DNA from: Cercis canadensis
Taxonomy: Eukaryota > Streptophyta > Magnoliopsida > Fabales > Fabaceae
DNA length: 64,000 nucleotides
Direction of reading: 5' to 3'
Assembly: GCA_003255065.1 (NCBI GenBank)
Contig: QAOA01000527.1
Location: 62,001-126,000 of the forward strand
The position numbers and the translations under genes are program-made. This document shows positions 33,851 to 44,700 of this stretch, piece after piece. Each line of letters starts with the position of its first letter. The stretch's first letter is position 1. A model generated the notes under the pieces. It was not told where the DNA came from. It saw only the letters and a program-made list of their open reading frames with translations, and made no database searches.

Positions 33851-36800
33851 GGAGATGAGCTGTTTCTGTTTATAACGTTCTTTCATGCTAGCATAAAGAA
33901 GTTCAAGCAAACTAACGACAAGTTTGTACCCAGATCGAAAAAGAGATCAAGTGCATTCGAAATTAAAATGAGTTTCCAAATCTCAAGTTACAGCAAATTA
34001 CATGATGAAGAAACAACTTGGGTTTGGAAACGACAAGATTAGGTCAGAATCATTCCCTGTTTTTCCTTTTACTTCCCCTCAAACCCCATATATCATAATT
34101 TTAGTGGAATGAACTTTATAGATATTTCGACGTTACTATGGGACAGAGAGACAGATGCAGTGTATGCTTCTAAAGGGCGCAGGCAAGAAAATCAGCTTGT
34201 GCTGCTATGAATGGAAATTATGGAATCATTCCTTAAGTACCGTGCGTTCTGAAAATGCTTGTCGTACACCTGAGAGGGATTGAATATTTGTTTCGTGGGG
34301 TCGACCATGTCCCAAAAGATCAAGTAATAAATTAACTGCATTCTTAATCAATGTGGGGCATGCCTTTAATACCAAAATTAGTCTCCTCCATCAATGATGT
34401 ACATGGGATATTCATATATAATCAATTAAGATCTATATATTAATCAAATATTTACTTTTGTTAGTATCTCTCTAGTTCAGTTTGGTAGCAGCAATGACTT
34501 GTTAGATTCATATATAATCAATTAAGGTGAAATTGAACACATATTATATCTGAAGGATGAGAAGAGAGCGTCTACAAATTAGATGGTTGGAGGCTAATTA
34601 ATGATACAAGTTGAGAGTCTACAGTATTACCGAAAAAAAAAATGTTTGACAGTCTATGGAAGCTAGAGAGAAAGACATACTTATTAATTTTTTTGAAACC
34701 GACTAAGCTACACCAAAAGGAAAGATATGTTTGTTAAGAACTAGTTCAATCCAAAAACTTAAGTTGTTAGATGAACGCTCAAAAATTATTTACAAAAGCC
34801 TTTTAAGTTTGAAGCGTAGATAAAATACATGCTCATTTATACTCTCTGATATTATGTTAATGACTAATTCAACCTAAAATCTTAAGTTGTTAAGTAAATA
34901 CTTAAGAGTATTTTTATATCTAACAATGCTTACATAGAATGCCTGATCAATAAATTACTACCAAATCACTGAGAGGGATAATTTGGGGGAGGAGATCCAA
35001 ATTAAGGGTTATCATTTTGGTTTTTATATATGCTAGTTGATTAAGAGTTAGTTAAGATGGAATCCATAAAATAATTAGAATCCAAAGATAACCCAATTGA
35101 TTAACATCCCATAGCCCATAGCCCATAGGGCTCTCCCTTGCAACGCAAGTAGCAGCAAGAGCAGCTCAAATCTCGTCCTTGAGATCTTTTATGTCTTTTT
35201 TGTGTACAACTGAAGTGTTTGTGTTTTCTTGGACACAAATTAAGTCCACCCTTGCACCGTTATCACACACCAGATAGTGCTAATTTAGAGTGGGTCACAA
35301 GTGATATTTGTAAGTGGTTGTTCCTCAATGTTTAGTTATTGAAATGCCTCATTGGACCAGACTCTGGTAGAGCTTTAAGAATGTGTAATATATATATGTG
35401 GATCTCCAACCTTCTAAGTGGCATGAATCAATTCTCATATCATTCATTATGTATCATAAATTAAATTGAAATTATTCATGATCAACTTTTTGAGAGTCCC
35501 GTCTCCAAATTGGAAGTAAACATTTGGGAGCAAAAGTCAAAATTAAGATTACGACGTGCTCACCTAAACGAGGCAAGAGCAACACAGAGCAATCCAGCAA
35601 TTGAATCTGGAAGCTTTAAATAATGGATGATAGAATTTGAGAAAGAGACAGGAAATGGGAGATTTCATAGTTTGATCAGTAAAATTATTAATTAATATGA
35701 CTGAGTGTTAGTTTTGTCGTTCACTTGATTTGATGATCAATTATCCGCCGCAAAAATATTGAGAATGAAGAAAGATGCATGAATTTGGATAGAGACGAAA
35801 CGAATGACAATAAAAAATTAATGCCGTTGAGAAAAAGCCTTCTGCCATTTTGGTGATACTGCCAATAACTATTGTTGAAATAAAGATAATGACCACAAAA
35901 AGATATTTGATAATGTCATCTTAACAATCCAAAGTAGACCCAGATGCTAATATAATTTAGCAATTAATGCCCTGATGGATTTTTCTTACCAAACCATTTA
36001 TTAACAAGTGCAAATGCAATAGTGGGTTACACAACCACAAATGTTCCCTCCCCTTAAGAGATTTTTTGAGAAAGATTAAGGTCTCGTATTCGAATTCATA
36101 TCCTATCATATTTACAATTAAAAAATTTAGTATTAAAAATAATTAGTTATATAATTATATATTTAGTGGTCAATTCAGCCCAACTCATTTTGGCCCATAG
36201 GGTGGAGCACGGCAGGTCCAACAAAAACAAACATGTTTGAAAATTGAGAGTTATAACCTCTTTGGGGTGGCTAGTATATATGTTTGAAAATTGAGCAACT
36301 TATTGTAGCATAAGCTTAGATGTGTACAAATGAAATTGAATAAGTAACAAAAAGGAAGAAGAGTGGGAAATTTAGTTAATAGAAGGCATTCATTGCAACT
36401 GAATTGAAATTTAATAAGTTTGTCGCGATCCACAACTTAGATGAGATCAAATAAATTTAACAAGTTTGTTGCGATTCTTGACGCATATCAAATTCATTTG
36501 TGCCAATCATATCAATCTCCAAAAACTTGGGTGCTACTAAAAAATGTCCAAATGGTCGAGAGTCGAGAGCTTCCTCTATTTGTGAGGTAATAGATAATAT
36601 TTGAACAATTAGTTGGAGAAATCATTGATTAATTAAGAGAGAGAGAGAGAGGAGATGAGAGGTAATGCTAAAGTGGGATGAGAATCCAAATGTGATTGAG
36701 GCAAAGAGAGAAAAGGGATTCTGTTATTGAGAAAAGTCCTTCTTCACCACAAATTGGACCAAATAATTAACATGTTATGAAATTATATGGTTACTCCAAA

Positions 36801-37150
36801 CTAAATATTTAAAATCCATTTCCCGTGGACGATAATTAACTTGCCATTCCAAATTTACCACCACAAATTTTCTCATAAAGTTCCTTGATTAATCTTAACC
36901 TTAATATTGCAGTAACTTTTGTTCAAATTGAGGGGGGGAAAAGGTAAAAAAATGAAATTTAGGTAAGCGTTGGTTGTGATATTAAAGAATAAAGATGGTA
37001 AGAAAGTCACAAATTAAGAGAGAGGTATTGATTTACAGAATTACCCCCACAGCATTAACAGCCACTAGGCCTCACTTAAAAGATACGTGTTCCAAGTACG
37101 ATGTGGTTCAGTGGTTGGTTGAATCAGAAACACGACAGAGGCCTTGCATA
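33851..37150. other. AT-rich spacer between the OSR-like genes (right part)
   Basis: No gene is recognised. It contains a 21-bp direct repeat (34410-34430 and 34506-34526), a TRIM relic (34732-34925), a short array of CCCATAG (about 35107-35130) and a (GA)n run near 36640. The right end is the promoter of the second OSR-like gene. Confidence 0.5.
34732..34925 (-). mobile_element. TRIM-type LTR element (copy 2), fossil
   Basis: A left terminal repeat starting TGTTAAGAACTAG at 34732 and a right one at 34855-34925 share the CTTAAGTTGTTAG core seen in the other two copies. A tRNA-Met-type primer site precedes the right repeat in reverse orientation, so the element points to the minus strand. It is non-coding and the most diverged of the three, hence probably the oldest. 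Confidence 0.65.
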
Positions 37151-37157
37151 AATACAC

Positions 37158-37163
37158 TATAAA
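37158..37163 (+). promoter_or_regulatory. TATA box of the second OSR-like gene
   Basis: TATAAA lies about 250 bp upstream of the start codon at 37416, in a region less AT-rich than the spacer. It predicts a leader of roughly 225 nt, with transcription starting near 37190. Confidence 0.55.
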
Positions 37164-37415
37164 CAGCAGCATCGGCAGAGAGAGAGTGTGCCATTTTATG
37201 TGACTACTATGGACGGTGGTCTTTAACGACCGTGATCGCTAACTCCTCTTCTCTCATCTACTCTATTTCTGAAAAAGTCTCTGTCTTTTCTTTCATTCCC
37301 TTAAAATTTTCGCCCAAAACATCTCACATCACAACCCGAATCCAAGTGAAACACCATCCGAAGGCTACAAGGGAGGAGGGGATCAACGATTCTTGCAGGA
37401 GAATTGGTTAGATTG

Positions 37416-37658
37416 ATGACTATTTCGGTGATTTTCTTCAAGGCATTTATGCTCAAGATATTTGGGTTTAAATCAATCATGTTCATGGTGGTGGTGAGCA
37501 TAGCGCTTCTGGTTCTGCCACTAGTACTGCCACCGTTGCCTCCACCGCCAATGATAGTCATGATTGTCCCTGTTTTGATAATGTCGGTTCTGATCAAGTT
37601 AGCTTTGTCTTCATCATATCTCCCTGATCCTAATCAGCATCTCTGTTACATAGCTTAG
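37416..37658 (+). CDS. OSR: Second ARGOS/OSR-like small membrane protein
   Basis: Intronless frame of 80 codons with the OSR layout: hydrophobic segment IMFMVVVSIALLVLPLVL, turn LPPLPPPP, then hydrophobic segment MIVMIVPVLIMSVLIKLAL and a short polar tail (YLPDPNQHLCYIA). The N-terminal 20 residues (MTISVIFFKAFMLKIFGFKS) differ from the first copy. The start is the first ATG; the frame upstream is open back to a TGA at 37347 without another ATG, and an apparent start 12 bases earlier is TTG. It lies 7.6 kb from the first OSR-like gene in the same orientation. The pair recalls Arabidopsis OSR1/OSR2 and probably arose by local duplication, followed by divergence outside the membrane hairpin. 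Confidence 0.78.
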   Translation: MTISVIFFKAFMLKIFGFKSIMFMVVVSIALLVLPLVLPPLPPPPMIVMIVPVLIMSVLIKLALSSSYLPDPNQHLCYIA

Positions 37659-38286
37659 CTAGCTAAGTCGCTAAGCTATGTTTCCTCTCTTCTAGATGTG
37701 CACACTCAGTCAAGGTAGCAATGCATGCACAGAAAGAGAACCCAGAATTTAGTTTTCGTTTTTAGTAAATGTATAATCAAGGGTGGACTCTTTGCATGCA
37801 AATTTTGGTTCTATGTAAAATTGTAAATGATGAATTCCAACTAGCCCCTTCTTATGATTTTATTATTTATTTATTTTTTCTTTTTCTTTTTCATTGTGTT
37901 ATAGAATTGCTCCATGTCTACCTCTGTCTGATAACAATTAAGATTTGCAGAGTGTAAGTTGTGGAAAATGGTAAACAATTGAGATATATGAAAATGGTAT
38001 TGTGGGTTGGGGTGGTGAAAATCAGAGCAATGCAGGGAACTTAATTTGGTAAAAGGTTATGTTCTGGGCCAAAAGGAATTCGTAAAAAAGATTAATATTT
38101 TATGTGGATAAACAAATATCTGTAAGCAAATGCGCGAATCTAGCAAACTCCAACGTCAGAAGCGAAGCGACTCCTAAGTTTACAGTTTTTGATTATAAAA
38201 TTTGGTTCATAAACTATTTCTTTATGCAATGCTACGAAAATGAATAGCAGAAAGCAGAAGAGAAAGCGCGAGAAATTGAAGCCTCT

Positions 38287-38319
<33 letters not shown>

Positions 38320-40825
38320 TGTTCAAAACTAGTGTTTTTGTTTGTTGCTGAGAGATTTCAAGCCAAGCCGGGCATGGCGACACGTGGAGGGCGTTGGTGA
38401 ATTTGAATGGTTTCCAAGGAAAGGGAAAGAAGAAAAGAAGCTACGGTGTTTTAATTCAGTAACCGTGGGCGACACACAGCAAACAACAAGGTTCATCTGT
38501 ATCTGAATAAAGCCATTTACACCGAGTCACCATTTTCGCCGAATTTCCGGCTACTACATACAAGATAGCAGCTATGTCACCCTCTACACTCTACTTCCGT
38601 CACACAACTGCTATTGTATCTATTACCCTTATAAATAAACATTTTTATATTTAATTAAATTTAACTAATATAAATTTTAATGACACTTATATCCAGTTTA
38701 CTTAATTTTTTTTTCTATTTCGACATGAAACAACTAATATTACACTATTTACACGTATGAATATATATGTATATTCATGGATCTTATAAATCAAGCTTTC
38801 CAGAGTAATTATTAATATCTAAAAGAAGTGTTATAAAAAAAATATCGAAAAGAAGTAAGATTAACTACCAAGCATTGTAATATTACTTATACGTTACAAT
38901 TTCATATCATTTTAATCAGATGAATCACAAAGGTGATATGAAAAGATATAAAATTGACATAACTCTTTTCTCATCCAATACTTAAGTTCTAGTTATTCTT
39001 AAGAGGTTTGATAGGACTAAATCTTGGCATCATTTGTTCATTTGCATAATTATGAGAAAGTCTAATTCTTAGAAAAAGTATTCCTCACTTAAAAATTTTA
39101 TTCTAATATTTGATTAACTATCTGTGGATCTTATCAATTCGACTTTTTCTTAATATGTCAATTATTAGTATCTAAATAGAGCAGGATGAAAACATATTAA
39201 TTACATTTGAAAACTTCGTAAATTTCCAAATTCTTAATTCTATGAAAAATATCCCTCAAATAATAATTTCTAACATATATTAACTAATGTGGGTTTTGTT
39301 AATCAAATTTTCAAAATGTGTTAACTATTTGGGTCTAAGAGGAAACGGATGAACATCTATTAATAATATTTCGATATAGTTAACCATGTGACCATTCTCT
39401 CATTCTCATACTTTTTGTTTTATTCCTTAAGGGTCCAAAAACTTGTCAAGGGAATTTTCCGTGTATACTAATACCACCAATTAACAGGTTCGTGCTTGTT
39501 ATTTACTGTTTTGGTTAGACAGCCAAAATTTATAATAAACAGTTGTTTATATACTAATAGCAAGAAATTAAAAGCCACTGTTTATATACAACGCACACAG
39601 CTAGCTGAATTAGCGGTAGTGAGTGGTTTCTACGGCTTCCCATCTTTAATTGGGCCAAACCCTGTTTTGTTTCTTATGGAAAGAGTTTAGAAGCGATGAC
39701 TTGAGAGTAAAGATTCGTTGGTGAGTATAACCTTATTCTATTCGTTTGGTAAAATAAAAGAGAATGATCAATCCATTTCTTCTCATTTTTCTCAATTCTA
39801 GAGTGACAATGTACCCTTTTCTTCACGTTTTTAATACAGTAGGTGAACCTTAAAAAGAAACTAAAACTGGAAGTGACAAGAGCATTGGACCATGAAAAGA
39901 CCTCGTGGGTTGCTCTTGGGCTTTTACCAAGAAACAATATTATTCACATTGTCCTTCTTTCTTTGGGAACAGATCAGGCACAAGGAAGCTTCGGCTAAAT
40001 GGTACATAATTAAGGTGACAAATTGACCAGAGCAAGTCAAACGATTAGAATGACCACTGAAAAAAAATGTGTTTGATAGCATATACTACGAGAATTAAAG
40101 GGTGGTTCTCAGAAGTACCCAGAATAAGAATTTTGAAGTAAATTGATTTCTACTTCGTCTAAAAAAGGACAATGAATTTGGTGAAGAAAGAACTACCGTC
40201 ACTATTAGCTGTCCACCCTTATATATTATTATATGCTTCATCCTTCATAGCCACAACAGAGGATTGAAACTGTCGATGAATTATTATATATAGTTAAACC
40301 AATCAAATGTGAAGAGGTTATTTGTCACTTTTATGTTACTATTAAGGGAGTTAGGTAAATTACATGTTTCAAGCTTAAACTTTTATGTTACTATGTAACA
40401 TGATTTTGTCACTTGCTCAGGCACCAAAATAGTAATTAAAAAAAGTTATAAAAAATAAGGAAAAAAATACATACTCTGCACCAAAAACAAAAAGTCAGTC
40501 GTATTTAATTTTTTGTTAGAAATGAAAAAACAAAAATGCAATATAGATGACCAAAAATAAGTAAATAAATAAACTGTTACAAAAGTTATGCGAAAACCAC
40601 ACAGCCACAGATTACATAACCAAACTGTTGCATTAAAATCTTTTTTCCCCCCTTTGATCACGATTCAGAATTCCTGGGATACATTGTTTGTTAAACAGTT
40701 CACTTCGTGGGTTATTTTAGCTCCTTCCTTAGGATCCATGTCTTCCATTACTGTCTTACTGAAATGCAATTTAATGAAACAACATGACAATAGTGGGGTA
40801 GATGTGCAAGTCAGCTGACCTTATT
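37659..40825. other. Spacer between OSR-like gene 2 and Fd-GOGAT
   Basis: The left end holds the 3' region of the OSR-like gene. A (GA)n microsatellite is at 38289-38317. From about 38.78 to 39.35 kb a GGATCTTAT-like block followed by a TATCTAAA-like block recurs three times in degenerate form (near 38780, 39125 and 39290). No gene is recognised; open frames such as 39674-39937 (-) lack motifs. Confidence 0.5.
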
Positions 40826-41085
40826 TGCCAAGGATTTTTTTTTTTTTAAAAAAAAACTAACCATATTTGCTGCAAGAGAAGCTCCCTTATAAATCAAATG
40901 CAAACAGAAGAAATATAAAGTGAATAAATCCGCCTAATGATAACAAAATGGCTGANTGCCAAGGATTTTTTTTTTAAAAAAAAAAACTAACCATATTTGC
41001 TGCAAGAGAAGCTCCCTTATAAATCAAATGCAAACAGAAGAAATATAAAGTGAATAAATCCGCCTAATGATAACAAAATGGCTGA
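40826..41085. repeat. Exact 130-bp tandem duplication with an N at the joint
   Basis: The block from TGCCAAGGATTTTTT to AACAAAATGGCTGA occurs at 40826-40955 and again at 40957-41085, separated only by an N at 40956. The copies are identical apart from homopolymer length. Identity plus the N at the boundary suggests two contig ends joined without collapsing their overlap, rather than a biological duplication. Confidence 0.85.
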
Positions 41086-41754
41086 ATCAAAAAGTTGCAC
41101 TTCTCACAGTTGAGACAAGAAAAAGAAAAGAAAATGATGGAAAATTCCAAAATTTCATACAGGCTGAACTCTGAACAAGATAGGAAATCAGACGATCTCT
41201 AGCCTGCCAGAATCGACTACAAACAGCAATCAGTTCCTCACAAGTAAAAATATAGTCATCAGAACAGCTGATTTAAGCAATTAAGTGCAAAGAATGAAAG
41301 CATTTTCAATAGTCAAGGTAAGAAGACAAATTTTTGCTCTATTAAACTATTTTAAACAAAACAAAAAAAAATATGTATTTTCATTTTATCAAAAGGAGGA
41401 AAGGGATCACCAGGCATGGCAAGCCACAGCTAATTTATTTTCACCACCGTCCACAAAAAATTCCAACCAAATTGGAATTAACTGCACTCTATTTACAGTT
41501 TCTCTTACAAATGACTATACAAAAGCTTCTGAATTAAGATAAGGCTAATGCTTCAAATGGATTTGTAAGGGCCTCCAACTGCTGGCATATATGATCTTGA
41601 CAATGAATGTTGCCCTGTCGTTTCAAGGATTAATTAATCCCATAAATTAGTTTGGATTTCCATCTTGGTGCTGAGACCTCAAATTCCTGTACAGGGAAGG
41701 GCCCAACCACGGCTCCATACGTTGGCATCACAAAACTAACCTTGAATTTTAATC
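41086..41754 (-). other. 3' flank of the Fd-GOGAT gene
   Basis: Minus-strand sequence after the Fd-GOGAT stop. The 3' untranslated region is expected here; the exact cleavage site is not visible. No other gene is recognised. Confidence 0.5.
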
Positions 41755-44700
41755 CTAAGCAGACTGCAAAGTGACCTGCTCCGTAGCAGTTGCGTCATAC
41801 TTCGCACTAGCCTCCGGGGTGTCTTCTTCACTAGGAGGAACCAACTGCCAGAATAGTGATAAATACTTATCCCACTCCTTCAGAATAGCTGCACCTTTGT
41901 TACTCCCAGTTTTTTCCTTGACACAGAAAGGTAAAGTTTACGAACTTATTTGTGCACTATGACATGCAACTGATATAATAGCAACATACCAAATGATTAA
42001 TGATAGTTTAAAGAAGAAAACATCGTCAAACTTCAATAGAATATCCTACCACATGTCAGGAAATCACAGCCAACAGGATACGAATCATACGATCATGTAC
42101 TCAGGCATATCTTTTAGTCACTTGATGATTTTGTTGACACAGTTCATAAATAAAATTGTGCCTGTGTTTTGCACATGCATAAATTCTTGTGCAGTAAGTA
42201 AAGGGCCTTACAACATGGGCTTCAATAAGGCTCTTCAGCTGCATCTGACCCACAGGCGCTGACACCCGTTGGATTTTTACAATTTCCCTGTTTACCTGTG
42301 AACAGTTTTGCATATATGAATTTGAAGCTAAAAAGATTGCTGCATTTTGAAGCAAGAGAGCATAAAGAGAAAATAGTAACATGCTTGTTTCCATGTGACG
42401 AAAACAAAGGCTTCGAAGTTCAGCAAACAAAAAGAATAAGGGCCTTAAATGCTTTTATTTTGTCTACGGAGGAAGTTCCATGGTTGAGAAGAATTTGATG
42501 TGTTTGATGACATGCACTTAGGAGCCTCTTGATGAGATGGCACAGTAGGAAATAAGGAGTAAGCAGACTGGGGGTGAAGAAGAAAACTGCTGCATTAAGC
42601 TGCATATAAGAGTTGCTTTCAGAGGCAGCGAGTGTATCATCTGAGGGTGTGCTAGGGATAATTGGAAAGATCTTAAAGAGCATATAATATTGAAATATTT
42701 CCTAGTAGTATCAACTGGTAAAACAATGTGGAAATATTTAAGAGGTAAGAATAAGAAGAAAAAAAGGAAAAAAAAAAAAAAAAAAAAAAAAAAATAAGAA
42801 AAAAAAAAGGAAAAAAAAAAAAAAAGGAACTTCCAAAAGTGACTCATCCAAAGCAATAGAAGTTCGAAAAAGTAGTTATTAATGAGTCTGCCGAATAAAT
42901 TTGTTGCAACTAAACAACAAAATAGAAAAACCCATGAATGTTATACCAAACACTGGTCGATTAATCTCCAAATGCATATTATGATATTATAGTTTAGCAA
43001 AGGGGGAAAATAACAGAAAAGAAAGCATAAATGGGACAGAAAAAGAGGAAGACGAAACAGCTGTCTTTTGTGTGTGTGTGTCCGGGTGTTGCATGAACAT
43101 GTGTAACGTATAGAAGGGATAAAACACAGTGAAAATGAGTGTTTGGCACAAACCTTGGGTATGAGCGTATTGTCCTCATCAAGAATGTAAGCCAAGCCTC
43201 CAGTCATTCCAGCAGCTACATTTCTACCCACCCTGTCAAGGAGTTTAAAGCATGAGAAGAGCTCAACAAGCCCACTCCAATTCCTTTAATCCCACAATCA
43301 CACACAGAGAAAGAGGAAGAGGGTGGGGGAAAGAGAGGCAAAGCTTTGATAAAGTAACATTACTCACTTTCCAAGGATAACCACACAACCACCAGTCATG
43401 TACTCACAACAATGGTCTCCCGTGCCTTCAACCACAGCTTCAGCAAGTGAGTTTCTCACAGCAAATCGTTCCCCAGCTTTCCCTCTAACAAAGACCTGTC
43501 CACCTGTTGCCCCGTACAAGCAAGTGTTCCCCACAATAGTTGCATCCTCAGGTTGAAACCCTATCTCATCAACTGGAGTGACAACCAACTCACCTCCAGC
43601 AATGCCCTGGCAAGAGTTGTGCAGAATTATCAGATTTCAATACAAGTATATAAACCCCTAAAAGAAATCCAGAACAGATACCATTAAACAAAAGTATCCA
43701 TTTCTTTCACTATGGCAATAAACAGGGTGCATTATTTCAGGCTACCCTCTTGCTCTACTGGATCACATTTGGCTTCAATAAACAATATCATCAAATTCTA
43801 GAAAAAAGGTGGGAAGAGAAACTGCTAAATGCAACTTTTCATTAGTTTATGAGCTAAATCAATTAAGTACATCACACTGCTGGATAAAGAATTAGAGTTG
43901 GATGATATAATCAAGTAATCAGAACTAAGGTTCATAAATACTAGTCACACTTTAGTTTTAAATCAATATTCAAATTCTCGGGAATGACAAATGCATAGAG
44001 TTAATAAAGATACCTTCCCCACATAATCATTAGCCTCTCCTACCAGGCGAATGTTCATTCCGGGTGTCAAAAAGCATGCAAATGACTGCCCAGCACTTCC
44101 GGTGAATCTGGAAGCAAGCAAAAAAAAACTCAATTCAACTTCCATTTAAATAACATGTAAGATTACATCAACCTTAAAGACACTAGATTTTAAACTGCAT
44201 AAAACATCTTACGCCAAGTTCAACTGTCCAGCAAAACCAGTGTCACCATACTTCTTTGCAATGACGCCAGCTATACGGCCACACACAGCACGATCAATAT
44301 TGTATATTTTTGTGGTCTTATGGACCACTTTTTCATTCTCAATGGCATCTGCAATCTGGACAAAGAATATATAATATTGCTGCCTCATATATGATACTTG
44401 AATATACAGAATACTTTTCCTCTTTTCATTCCATATGTTTATTGACCGCGGGGGGGTGGGGCAAACAGCCACTTTACTGAACTTGAGGTACCAGGGGAAT
44501 TTGGCTTTCATGTGAAATAGTAAAGTAGGGATCTTTTAATCCAATATTTATACTCAGATTACACATCTTTGACCTTTTTAATGTATTGAATTACATATCA
44601 GGAAAGAGGAAGAAAAATGTCCAAGGTTGCATTTAAGTTTGTCAAGAAACCATCACACTCAAAAGCTTAAGCTGTTAGGTGAAGGCCTAAAAATGGTTTT

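Noticed and set aside
37404-37415. Four-codon N-terminal extension of the second OSR-like protein
   Set aside because: The first codon there is TTG; the first ATG in frame is at 37416.
39674-39937. 87-codon minus-strand frame
   Set aside because: No recognisable motif, and composition like surrounding spacer.
42518-42856. 112-codon minus-strand phenylalanine-rich frame
   Set aside because: It is the translation of an A-rich intronic tract.
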